The notes under the pieces: model-generated
Database searches by the model: none
Told to the model about the DNA's origin: nothing
Seen by the model: only the letters and a program-made list of their open reading frames with translations
Translations under genes and position numbers: made by a program
Shown here: positions 46,559-57,433 of the stretch, one piece after another
Numbering within the stretch: position 1 is the stretch's first letter
Layout of the letters: every line of letters starts with the position of its first letter
Assembly: GCA_038373885.1 (NCBI GenBank)
Contig: JAWZYV010011614.1
Span: 143,501-207,500, forward strand
DNA from: Cheiracanthium punctorium
Lineage: Eukaryota; Arthropoda; Arachnida; Araneae; Cheiracanthiidae
DNA: 64,000 nt
Reading direction: 5' to 3'

Positions 46559-47620
46559 ACTGTCTCGAAAAAAAAAGAAAAGCAATATGGACATGTGGTC
46601 GACTTCAGTATTTTAGGCAAAGGCAGTAGCAGGATATTCTTCCCTACTTACGTTACGTTAGTGGTGGAATTTCGCCAGTCGCCATTTCCAGTAGTTTTTG
46701 GAGAAATTCGTCAGGTCTAAAGGAAGTAATTTTCCGTTCGTACGATCGTTTGTTTTAAATCCGATAGTTACCTGCTTTTTTTTTTCTTGATTAACAAACA
46801 TGTGTGTGCGTTAGTGTGTGTTTTTTTCTTTTTCTTCTACTTTTTCTTAAGACAGATTGATTTCCCGTTAAGTACGCAAAGAATATGTCTTAAAATTACA
46901 AAGACATAATGAAAATAATAAAAATGTAAATACCGGAGAAATATAAAATGCGTAGGGGAAAACAGACTTTTTATAATAATAAGACAACTTTTCGAAAATT
47001 ACTATAATTAAAGGGCAAAGGTTGTGAAATATACCTTCGATAATCATTTCCCTTTAGTGTTCCAACGCACCAATGTGCTTTACCAATTTGAACTGGTACT
47101 ACTTTTTTTTTTATCCCTTCCACTTAAACGAGTCGTAATCCGCGACTCCCGGAAGCAACAATAGATACAGTAACGGAATCGCTGCCGTCAAGCCTTTGCA
47201 CGACGAGAGTGAACAGTTTAACGTTAACACAAATAAGATGCTAATGTGATCTTTTATCACTGCCGCTATGAGAATTGCATTCCAATTTTCGATGCATTGA
47301 AGAAAGCCGCACCATGCTAAAACAGTATCGCGGCAAATTCTCAGTATAACAAACCTCAAGAGATAGATGATCAAATTCGTAGTTCGGAGAAGTTCTTTAG
47401 AGTAAAATTTCCTTATAGCAGGAGCTGTGCTTATGATTTTATTTTAAGAGGAAAAGTTTATTCGTTAACCTGGACTATATTTGTAAAAGTGGTGTTCTCG
47501 TCGTTACGGTATTTTAACTGCAAACGTATAGCAAATATTGGTTATTTAGTTAATGCAGTGAAAAATGTTGAGAAATAATAATTAAAAAAAATTTAGTTAT
47601 AATTTCAGAGTGAGGTACAC
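46559..47620. other. No gene seen
   Basis: AT-rich DNA. An 87-codon minus frame (47111-47374) lacks known motifs. Confidence 0.45.
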
Positions 47621-47904
47621 TTAACCCATTTGTGCCTGGATATTTTTGCGACTTTCTTCGATTTTTACTGATAACAGAAATAATAGATAAATTTCTGATG
47701 TCAACTTCTTGAACAAGGGATGGTTTCTTTTAAAATAATTATACATAAAAATCGAAATATCAACATACTACTTGGTCATGTTAAAATATTTTGTAGAGTT
47801 GAGGCTCAATACTCATGAATAAAGGCTAGGAAAAATAAATAACGTTTTCGACTAATAGCGGAAATGCCGTCCCAAAAAAGGGACACTAGGCATAAATGGG
47901 TTAA
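47621..47904. mobile_element. Second TTAA-flanked MITE family
   Basis: TTAA at 47621-47624 and 47901-47904. Inverted ends CCCATTTGTGCCTGG and CCCATTTATGCCTAG. The 284-bp non-coding element has a different interior from the foldback family but similar ends (CCC, TTAA). Confidence 0.85.
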
Positions 47905-48369
47905 CCGAAGAACAGTCGGCTTTAAGACATGAGTGAAATATTTTATTAAAAAGTATTTTTGTATAGAATAAATTAACAAAGAATGTTTTAGAATTTAAAT
48001 ATGGATTTGGGAGGTCCCTTTCAACCGCGGGGGTCTGAATCCTACGCAAAGTCCGAGTTTGCCCATGCGATTCTATGACTCTAGCGAAAGGGGTTGTTAA
48101 GGCAGTCCTGAAGGACAGTTGGACAGTTATGTGCGGTTATTTCTGGGATGTGTATGGCTGACTGTCTATAAGACAGAAATAATTCATACAAAACCATTCA
48201 TATCTTTTTTTATTTTATTTTTTAAGAACTGGAACTTCTTACCGCAGCATGGCGACGAAAAAAAAAAAGTGATTATTATTCTTTTCAGTTTCAGTAATGA
48301 GAAAAAGCTGCCTTTTAACCCATTCTTTTTTTATTCCGAGAGTTAAAAAGAGAAAAAAAAATGGTGTTT

Positions 48370-48960
48370 TTTTTTTAGACGTATGTCAGAGAACGACATA
48401 AAAACAAAAAACGAGCCCGGCGATTCGGAGCTTTCAACGGGAAACCAATCTATCTGGGATTCCGTTCAGCATAATTCTTAAATTGATTTTTTCTCCGTTC
48501 TTTATCATAAATGAAAGAAAGCGAAGGAAGGAGCTAATATGGAAGAGCAGAAGCAAAAACTGAGATCTTGCATGTATAATTTTTAACTCCGAATTTCTCA
48601 GTCTCTAATCGTATTAAACTGTGAAAGAAAGAGGAGGTTTTTTTTTTCTCTTCTCTCTCGTGACTTTCTTATGTGTGATATTATTTCTGCTGAGAATTTT
48701 AGATAGCGCAGACTTAAAAAAAAAAAAAAAAACTGAATAAATGAAATTATATTTTAGCGCTTTCAGAGATTTCCACTTCGGGTCGGATGTGATTTTTTTA
48801 TGAATTATTTTTAGTCGAGGTTGAACTGCTAAGAATATGGTACCGATTTTTACATTCCTTATATCAGATAGGTTATAGTTTTAGTTCTATAATGAAATTA
48901 TGTAATACCGACCTTTGGTAGAACAGTACATGCTAAGCATGTTTAATAGGAAGAAAGAAA
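48370..48960 (+). repeat. Recurrent non-coding module, tandem copy 1
   Basis: Matches 49900-50440 at an offset of about 1.5 kb: TTCTTAAATTGATTTT, CTCCGTTCTTTATCAT, GGAGCTAATATGGAAGAGCAG, core TAATTTTTAACTCC with TAATCGTATTAAACTGTGA (48579-48632), TAGATAGCGCAGACTT. Relative to the 20.2-kb copy the TTGCCGG part of the core is lost. Confidence 0.6.
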
Positions 48961-49064
48961 ATTGTTAATTGCTTTTTTCACCGGAGTAGAAAATTGTGGT
49001 CAAAACTTGCTGCATTTTTGAGAATGTAATAAAATTAATTTTTGATTCGAAATATGCATTCAGT

Positions 49065-49238
49065 CATTGGCGGATTCAGACGAGGAGAACGTCCCCTCTC
49101 CTTCCCACGCACAAATTAATTTACACAATAGAAGATTGACTTATTTTCTGAATTCATATGAATTTATAAGAAAAAGGACAGAAAATATATGTTGTGCCCC
49201 TTCCGCCTCCAGAATTTTTTTTTCTGGATCCAACACTG
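49065..49238. mobile_element. hAT-type MITE with perfect 8-bp target duplication
   Basis: CATTGGCGGATTCAG and CTGGATCCAACACTG ends. CATTCAGT is duplicated at 49057-49064 and 49239-49246. It lies between the two tandem module copies. Confidence 0.85.
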
Positions 49239-49899
49239 CATTCAGTTTCTCGAAAACTCGATTGGCCGCAAACTGTATTGTTCGCCTATCTTTGGTTTAT
49301 CTGATTTTGAAAATATTTAGGATCCAAAATAAATGATAATACAAAATGAAAATTCTCGAGACAAGTTCATTAAGGCTTTTTGTTTTAGAAATCAAGCAAA
49401 TTTCGAAATTTTTTTATTAAAAATTAAATTATATCAGACACTTGAAAAAGTTTTGAATGTTTCTTCACAATCTGTACTATTCACTCTTACAAACAGTTGC
49501 CTTATAAAAGTTTCGAATCATTAGAAAAAAAGTTTTCATGCGATGTTTGATATTTTACTAAATATATCACTCATTTGCCAAATTTGAAAAACGATTATTT
49601 TGCCTTATTTTTTTTCAGCAAATCGCGTAGATTTAAAAGAGTGCATAGTGCAGTTTATATGGAAAAAGATATTTCACAAAATCTGCTGCAATTTGTTTTG
49701 AAACTATTCAAGGGTCATATAGACTAAAATTTTATTTACTTTTCTTTTTTTTTCTAGAGAACAACGTTAAGGTGCCTTACTGCAATATGAAGAGGCAAAA
49801 TACCATAAAAACATGATTTTATTCAGCGAAAGAAAAATGGTTATATTTTTAATTTATTAACGCTGAATGTCTTAAAGCTTTGTTTTAGAAGTATGAAAA

Positions 49900-50440
49900 G
49901 ACGACTCAAAAAGAAAACCAAGCAGTGGCTCTGTGCTCCGAGCGAGAAGCCATTTTTGCAGGTTTCCGTTCTGCGTCATTCTTAAATTGATTTTACTCCG
50001 TTCTTATTATCATGGAAAGAAGCGAGAAAAAGAGCTAAAATAGAAGAACAGAAAAAAAATTAAGATCAGCATGCATAATTTTTAACTTTATCTACAGTTT
50101 AATCGTATTAAATTGTGAGAGAAAGGGATTTTTTTTATTTCATTCCATTCTTTTTTCTCTACGTGTCGTGCGATTTTTCTCAAAAATGTAGATAGCGCTG
50201 ACTTGATGCATTAATAAAATTATATTTGGATGCTGAATCTGTCAGGTGTTTCAATTTTGGAACAAAAAAATATGATTTTTTTTTTTAAATTATGCATAGT
50301 CGAATCTGGACTGTTGAAAATATTACCATTGATTTTTAAATTGTGTAAGATCGGATAGGTTTAATTTTATTAGTTCTTTCATGAAATGAGATTATACAGT
50401 TGGTAAAGCAACACATTCCTGTTGAATGGAGTAAGCCTTT
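49900..50440 (+). repeat. Recurrent non-coding module, tandem copy 2
   Basis: Core TAATTTTTAACTTT with TTTAATCGTATTAAATTGTG at 50079-50125. Homology to 48370-48960 continues to both sides, including TAGATAGCGCTGACTT and the GATCGGATAGGTTTAATTTT stretch. Non-coding. Confidence 0.6.
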
Positions 50441-50566
50441 TATAGAGAGATCTAAAAAATCTTCCAGAACTATAGCATTCTAAGTTACACCAGGTAATTG
50501 GATAGTCATTGCTAAAACTTTCGGAGGTATTCATCACTTGCAAACAAAACTCTAATCAATATACAG

Positions 50567-50715
50567 AGTGTCCCAAAAAGATGATAGCAAGCTTAAATTC
50601 TTTATCTATTAGAGATAAGTGGACAGTTTCAGTCGGAAAAAGGCTCAGAAAAGTTACACTTTTTTAAATTTGTATACGATCCCCGCACAAAAACTCCCAG
50701 TTAGTAAAATGTGCC
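50567..50715 (+). mobile_element. mariner-type terminus, truncated
   Basis: TACAGAGTGTCCCAAAAAG is typical of mariner-like terminal repeats and resembles the ACACTCTGTA end at 59984-59994. No partner end was found; it runs into the integrase fragment. Confidence 0.4.
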
Positions 50716-50719
50716 CCAT

Positions 50720-51130
50720 ACACTAAAGATGTGATATACAAATGGAGAAAGCATAGCAGGATCCCGGTCACAAGTAATAATGCTTTATACCGTGTTGCTC
50801 GAGGAAAAGCAAGAAAACCACTGATTCAGAAACGGCTGCAAGATGTAGATGCGTACACTCAGCACAAACCGGCACGCAAGAAGTTCCCCACAAACCGTGT
50901 GGTTGTATACTCAAAGGATCATCAGTGACAGGCGGATCTCGTAGATCTCTCTAACATAAAACAGTACAACAATGGGTACCGGTACATCCTCTCTTCTGCA
51001 GATATCTTATCTGAGCACGCGTTGGCAGTCTTGTCTTAAAACGGAATGTGCCGGAGATATTGTAAAAACGTTTGAATCTATATTTTTAGAAGGATATCAG
51101 CCTATTTCGCAATCGCTCGACAGTGAAAAT
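50720..51130 (+). pseudogene. Integrase-core fragment (Maverick/Ginger-like), broken
   Basis: The frame from 50731 ends KFPTNRVVVYSKDHQ at a TGA where relatives have Trp. In the same frame it continues QADLVDLSNIKQYNNGYRY then ILSSADILSEHAL, the start of a retroviral-type DDE integrase core (first Asp in ADLVDL). A frameshift near 51030 moves the rest (LKTECAGDIVKTFESIF). This pattern is known from integrases of Maverick/Polinton and related transposons. Only a fragment remains; no partner genes or ends were seen. Confidence 0.6.
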
Positions 51131-51423
51131 TTTCACCGTCTTTTCAACCACTTGATAAGGGCACTTAGAAAAAAAAATTTAAGGATGATTCCAATATGTT
51201 GAACTCTGTAAAATAAAAAATAATTAGAAAATGGAATCCTTTCCACAGCACGCTAGGTTCTATGAATGAAACCAGGACGTAGATTCCTTGACTGCATTAT
51301 CTTATTTTTTTTAGGGGGAATGAGATTCGCCAATAGCCCTATTATACCCCCTGCGCTGGAATATTTAAATTTAAATCGTAGTAATCTATTTTAAAGTGCT
51401 AATTAAATAATGACTATGTGCCA

Positions 51424-51720
51424 AGGGAGAGTCAACTCCCTCTCGGCTCGACTGCTGTGGGACCGTGTACGCTAATGGGAGATGGTGCACGTAAAGACTG
51501 TGGCGGCTCCAATGTCCTCCAAGTTGTTAAACGATACCTCTGGGGTTGCAGATTTCAGGGGATTGGTCCCTCCTCTGGAATTGGTTCAAAATGAGGGGAC
51601 CATGGGGTAAAGTTGGCATTTCCTCCCACTGGGGTCTTAAAAAGGGAAGGCACCTCTGTCCATCGCCTCCCTACCTGGGGGGGGGATATGGCACCTCATG
51701 CGGCAGTCAGGGGGCATAAG
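51424..51720 (+). mobile_element. 5S-family SINE, 5' truncated
   Basis: CTCTCGGCTCGACTG, then GACCGTGTACGCTAATGGGA, GGTGCACGTAAA, CCTCTGGGG and GGTTCAAAATGAGGGGACCA match the body of the 23.1-kb SINE. The 5S box A part is missing. The 3' part differs and ends in AACAACAACATAAT. Confidence 0.7.
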
Positions 51721-52079
51721 TAACAACAACATAATATCTGTTAATACTGCTGATGCTGTTAATGTGTTTGTGACTCGAATAACATACGATTCATATAACA
51801 CGTAACGTATCTACCGTGTTTAGGGGGGGTCTAATGTGAAAGATATTATTGAAAATGTAGGGAGCTTAAATAGACGTTTCCAATCCAGCATAATATGCAT
51901 GTGTCAGAAAGTGCATCAAATGTCTTGAAATTGCAAATATGCTTTGTCAAGCCCCTTTTTTTTCATTAAACAAGAAATGATAATAAATAAAAATAAAGGA
52001 ACGGAAAGTTTAAGACTTTTGTTTGCTCGTGAGCTATAGAGAAAAAGAAAGAAAAATCTTTTCTTACAATCTTTTTTTT

Positions 52080-52440
52080 TTTTTTTTCCCTTTTCTGTGG
52101 AGCTGAAAAGCTCCCATTTCTCCGGACGTCTTCCAGCTTCGCTCATTCCTTCTCTTCATTTTTTTTTCATATATTCTTTTCCTCGCTTTTCCCATTCCTA
52201 TATATATATATATATATTTCTCTCTTTTGAGATTTTCTTTTGCGCTGATCTCTTTTGTCCGTCTCTTCGAAAAAGAGTACGCTGGAGAGAAAAAAAGAGG
52301 GTAGGGTTGTAAAAATAAATAAAAGAAAATATACAGAAATGTAGAAAAGAACGAAGTTCGCCACTGAACTTTTTAATTGCTGACGATTCCGCGTCATCTC
52401 GTTAAACGAGAAATGAAAAGGCTCCGATCCCCTTTATATA
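52080..52440 (+). repeat. Recurrent non-coding module, copy at 52.1 kb
   Basis: AAAAGCTCCCATTTCTCCGG (about 52106), a pyrimidine-rich stretch, a purine-rich stretch, then the core at 52370-52420: TTTTTAATTGCTGACGATTC, CGCGTCATCTCGTTAAACG, GAAATGAAAAGG. A (TA)n/(GATA)n tract follows at about 52434-52465. Confidence 0.65.
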
Positions 52441-52479
52441 TATATATATAGATAGATAGATAGATTTGTCTGCTTCTTC

Positions 52480-52980
52480 GAAGTTCTCTAGTAATGGTCA
52501 AAGTCGTTAGCCGAAAACTGTCGTCTCAAGTCCAGCGATCCTTTTGACCATTTTGGGTACGAGGGAAAACAGAAAAGAGAGGAATGGAGGAAGATGAGGG
52601 TGAGAGGGACAGGGATCGGGGGAGGGACCGTTTGGTGCAATCGATTCTTGTTCGCTGGAGGCGACCCATATTGGTTTATTTTCGTCCGAAGAGATCCTGC
52701 CGGCCAAAGTTTCATTACGTGAGCCGAATGTTGCGAGGTAAACAAAGCGAAATAGAACTTGCGAGAGACCTGGACTTTGCCGAGGGGTACGTTTTGTCTG
52801 CTGATTAAACATAAACCCCTTTTCGTATATGTGTATGTATATATATATAGCAGTAACTTTATGGCACAAATAGTGGACGCTCGAAGGCCAGCAGTGATGT
52901 CGGGGGACGGAGGAGAGAAGTTATTGCCGAATATAATAACCGATGCTGCGCTTCGGCGTGATTGGCTCTAAGTTATAGTA
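52480..52980. other. GC-richer, CpG-bearing unique stretch; exon or promoter candidate
   Basis: Sequence complexity and G+C rise clearly above the surroundings right after the module core. Open frames exist on both strands (52584-52808 plus, 52507-52869 minus), but none has a motif I recognise and none is clearly favoured. GCGAGGTAAAC near 52733 could be a splice donor. It may be a first exon or promoter, or simply conserved DNA. Confidence 0.25.
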
Positions 52981-53578
52981 GTGCGCTTCGGATTTTGATT
53001 AGACGTATGAGGAGACGTGCAGATGCGGAGAGCAAAGGCAAAACACAGCAAAATGAGTTTTGGAAGACTTAACAGGGTGTGAAGGGGATGTTTTAGTGGG
53101 TATTGTTGGTAGAGAAGAGCATGTTGCCGAGCTTCCAGAAAAGAAAAAAAAAATCCAAATAATTCGGCTAACATAAGAGAATTTAACTGCCATTCTGTTA
53201 GTAAAACCTAAAGGATAAAGTTTTGAGAAACACGAAACTTTGAAATGAAAACCTGATAATTTGAAACAATATTGAAGAGTTTTAGTTGGTTTGAAGATTA
53301 TAATAATGCTATTAATAGCTTTTTTCTTTCATTTTAGATAGGCAGTGGATTGTTTCTAAACCGTAAGACTCATCAGATTTTAATTTATGCAATGCAGTAC
53401 AAAGGAAAAAACCTTTATTATTTTTAATTTTAAAGAATATTTTTCTTCTTCTTCTTCATCGAGCCTATACATACAGGATGGTTATAAATTAATGTGAGGG
53501 GTTCAGATCCCTCTATTGAGTAAAGTATTGGGCGAGACATAGCCAAATTGGATGGATGTACATAGTGAACATGTACAT

Positions 53579-56500
53579 TAGGGTGTCCCAAGATGCAATG
53601 GAAAAATTTTTTTTTTTCGAAATCGAATACGCATACCCTCTATTTTTTTTCTATTTCATCTCAGTAACATAAATACAAAGTATTATTGCAATACGATAAC
53701 GGTAACCCGTGCCGACTTTAGGTCAAAGTTGAACGTAAAATCTTGTATGGAGAATACTATGGAAAGATTGTGAAATGCACGTTTCTTTGGTACGTAAGAC
53801 ACCATTTTAGTCAAAGCAAATATTTATATTATAGCAAAAGAAGCATATTATAGTAAAAGAAACATGATACATACTTTCGTTTCAACGTTTGTTTTTTACA
53901 ATCATGATAGATTTTCGTGTGTTCTTGTATACAACGTAGCAAAAATACTCTTTGTTCCTCCTAAACCGTTATTAAACCATAAAAGTCCTGCATCATTTTT
54001 ACCGCTCTTTCAGCTGTATTGTTCACTGCTCTAAGCATTGATATTGTTTTTTTAGTATCTAGAAACGTAGCGTTATTATTCCATGAAGAGGGACTCTAAT
54101 TGAGAAAACTGTCATTAATTTTGAGTCTAGGAAATAATGACGAACAACGATTTTATCTTCGAATACAGACAGATATAAAATCATCGATGCTTTTTTCTGT
54201 GAAAAATAAATCAAAATAACAGGTATCAATTGCGTGATATATATAAATAACTAAATAAAAACTACACAATCAATATATCAGACTCACCATACAATGGAAC
54301 ACGAAGTTTGTCTTTCGATGGAATGTATTTCTTCTCAGGGGCCAAGAAATTTTCTCTATGTAGATTTGCCACCATTTTAAATTTTGTTTCTTCGTCCACA
54401 TCATCATCAAAAAGTGTTAGTATTGCTATTTCATCAGTCAAATACGATAAATGCTGGGGAAATTTTAGTAAAGTAGCTTTCGAGATATTTTCATCCACAT
54501 TTTCGTAAGATTCCAAAGATTTCAAAAAACACAAACCTTTGTAAGGTGCTTTAACTGCCAAAATGCATTGAAGCCATGGTTTAACGTACATTGTCACGAT
54601 AAACAAGCAGACGTCTAACAATGCTTTCCTATCCTTTGTGTTTAATTTCATCTGAAAACTAAATAACAATAGTTTTAGGGAGTAAATCGCTCGGGCCATC
54701 CATCTAGCTTGGTGCATGGCACCCGGAGGTCTCACTTTTTTTCCCCCTGCATCTCCAGCTAAAAATACGATAGAAAGTTCAATCAAGCCCGATAGTCTTC
54801 TCTGGCCATATCAGTTTTAAGTTCAGTCCGGTAAGACAAGCAAATTTTCAAGTTCGGATACAGTTAGGAACGATTCCACTGTATCTCTATAGCATTGCAT
54901 TTTAGCGGTATCGATGTTCTTCCAATTCTCTTTGAGCTTTTTATAGAAAAGGATATCGGGGCTTGTTGTCCCTTGTTTAATTTTTACTTCGAATACAGCC
55001 TCAGTTCGTATACATGATGACTACAAGCGAAAAAAGCATTTTCCTATCAAATTTTTGCTCTAGAAGCGCGCAAGCGCCATTAAAACGACCTGTATTCGAA
55101 GCTGTAGTATCAAACAGAGAATTTGGACTTTTTCTTCGAGATTCCAATCTAAGGCCGCCTGCCAAATAGCCTGCGACTGTCCTTTGCCTGTAGAATTTTC
55201 CAGTTTTGGCACAGCAATGTGTGTTCTTTGAGTCTATATGAAATAACTATGGGCAACGTTCTTCTTTAAATGTTAAAGCACTCAAAGCAGGTAAGAGTTT
55301 GTCGTCCCAATGTAAGGTCACTACATCCAGTACTTCGTTTTGGAAATCAATTTTTATGTTTTCTGTGCGTTCCTTCCGTTTTTATGTTTTCTGCGCGTTC
55401 TTTCCGTTTTTCTGTTCCGATCCTTTGAATTGAAGTCTTACTTATTGGAAATTCGTCAATATTAAGTCCAAGTGCATCAATAGTAGTTCACAGAATCTCG
55501 TATACTTAACTGATACCTGTCTAATGCAGCAACTAACTTTGGAGTAATGAAATCTTTCCTCATTACAGATTTACTTGTCCCAGGTTCTGAGCTTTCGACT
55601 GGTGTTGGGAAATCTTCTAAATCCATATTTTCATTAGAATTCGAAGAGGAATCGTCTTGCAATGATGTCGAAGATATTTGTTTCACCTTCTTTGACATTT
55701 CGAAGTCGTGCCCTTTCCTCTTTTTTGGCCAGTTTTTTGTCCACTCCTTCTAAATGACCGAGCCGGCCCGGCTTTCTTTGGCGCTGCAAGAACATCCTAT
55801 CTTCCTATATTTTCATTAATTTAAGTGCATCAGCATGTGCAATATCGAACAAATTGTCTGAATTACTTAAAAATTCTTGTTGTCACCCCTTGAATACGCC
55901 TTGTGATTTCTTTGAAATTCTTTGTAAGTCTCTCCAAACTTCATTCATATTTACAAGCTTCCTTACACAATTCGGCAACGATTTTGTAGGTATGCGTGCC
56001 TTTTCCCAAAAGATAGTACATTCGCGAATAGCGAGATTTGCACTTTCATTAACAGTTAAATTCACTTCTCGAATATTGTAAAACAAAATCGAGAGAACTT
56101 GCACATTCAACGGAAGTTTTGAACCCTTTATTTTATGTTTTATGTTCCCTAATAAAAAAATATCCTTTTTTTAGAACTACGTAAGTCCACTGCCATGCTC
56201 TGTTCGCTGATTAAAAACTATACAAACATTTATTAACAAAACAGATTAGAATAAGCACATTGATATGTAGACGTACTCTGTCCTGTGTAAACTAACACTG
56301 ATACGTTTCACGAATAGCCCGTTGTCACTATCGAAGCAATCCAAAATCTGTCTTTTCCGTTTTGTTTTATTTTTACCATTTGTAGGTGGAGGGCGCTCCG
56401 CTACAGACGCGCGTCTTCAGCGTTCGCTTGTTTAAGTATACACATGTACTGACTAATGCGTTCAGATGCAAGTCGGCACGGGTTGCCGTTGTTAAAATTA

Positions 56501-56596
56501 CATGAAACTTTATTTACAATTGTTTTGACATAAAAGGAAAAAAATAAGAGGGTATGCGAAAAAAAATAACGACTTTCATTTTTTTGGGACACCCTA
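53579..56596 (-). mobile_element. hAT-like element, 3.0 kb, nested
   Basis: TAGGGTGTCCCAA (53579) and TTGGGACACCCTA (56596) are perfect inverted ends. ATGTACAT flanks both sides (53571-53578, 56597-56604), an 8-bp target duplication, although the site is itself palindromic. It carries a decayed transposase gene on the minus strand. Confidence 0.8.
54262..56110 (-). pseudogene. hAT-like transposase, decayed
   Basis: In order on the minus strand: WEKARIPTKS (frame starting 56110); DNLFDIAHADALKLM (about 55815-55865, followed by an in-frame stop); MRKDFITPKLVAALDR then LSIRDSV (frame 55477-55698); KIDFQNEV and VTLHWDDKLLPAL (about 55290-55365); after a frameshift DTTASNTGRFNGAC (about 55070-55115), which carries a hAT-style Asp; and in a 174-codon frame (54262-54786) GAMHQARWMARAIYSLK then LTDEIAILTLFDDDV. 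I recognise these blocks from widespread uncharacterised transposase-like proteins of arthropods and cnidarians. At least two stops and two frameshifts make it non-functional. Confidence 0.75.
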
Positions 56597-57433
56597 ATGT
56601 ACATAGGATGGATGTACACAGTGAACCATGGGATTTCGATTATTAAAGGAAAAGAAAAATACCAAAAGTTGCTTCCAGAGGAAATGGAGCTGTTTAACCG
56701 CATTAATTTGCATAATTGCATTCCTTGTTGCAATTATGAGTATAAAAGAAAAGGCTGGGCATATTCTTATCATTATCAGGCCAACTGGCTTGAAGCAGTA
56801 GCAATTTTTAACTTTAACAGACAATGCTTTGCATCCCCGGCCTGGTTGCTGTTCTGGAGTTCCTGTAGTTTCAAATCGTTGCATCGTATTTTAAAAGTTG
56901 TTTTAAAGCTTATCGATCCCTTTTGTAACTTCTTTAATTGCCATAATTTATGAAGGGTAGCAAATGCATTCTCGTTCTGCTAGTAAGAGAGTGACTAACG
57001 AAGCACCGTCTTATAAGGTGAGAGACATCAAAAGCCAGTTAATCTAAGAATGATGAGAATTCTTTCTGCCTTTTTTTACGCTTTTAATCGTAACAAAAAA
57101 TGTGATAGCGCAAATTAATGTATTTTATTCTGTAAACAGTACCAACATTTCCCCTCACATGGCGACTTTTGTTACTAATTTTTTTTAATGTATGCATAGA
57201 TATTAAATATAGATATTGATTACATTTATATAATTTTAAATAATATTAATATTTAATACTCATATCTATAAAAATATATTTAAATATACATGTTTATATA
57301 AATTTAAAAAACAGATATTAAAGCGAAATCCCATACTTTACTGTGCACGCCCGTCAAATTTGGTTATGTTTCGTCCAATTCTTTGCTCGTTAGAGGATTT
57401 TGAACTCCTCGCATTATTTTATAACTGTCCTGT

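Larger units (their letters stand above)
53473..57433. mobile_element. Inverted-repeat DNA element hosting a nested hAT element
   Basis: Left arm ACAGGATGGTTATAAATTAA (53473) through about 53575 is complementary to about 57333-57433, ending TTATAACTGTCCTGT. Shared blocks include ATAGCCAAATTGGA / CAAATTTGGTTATG. Without the nested insert it would be about 0.94 kb. The terminus matches the element at 15571. GGATGGATGTACA is repeated on both sides of the insertion point. Confidence 0.7.

Noticed and set aside
52507..52869. 120-codon minus frame as a coding exon
   Set aside because: No recognisable motif and overlapping frames on both strands; kept only as an exon/promoter candidate region.
54262..54786. 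174-codon minus-strand reading frame as an intact host gene
   Set aside because: It is the C-terminal part of a transposase whose upstream part is broken by stops and frameshifts, inside an element with clear ends.
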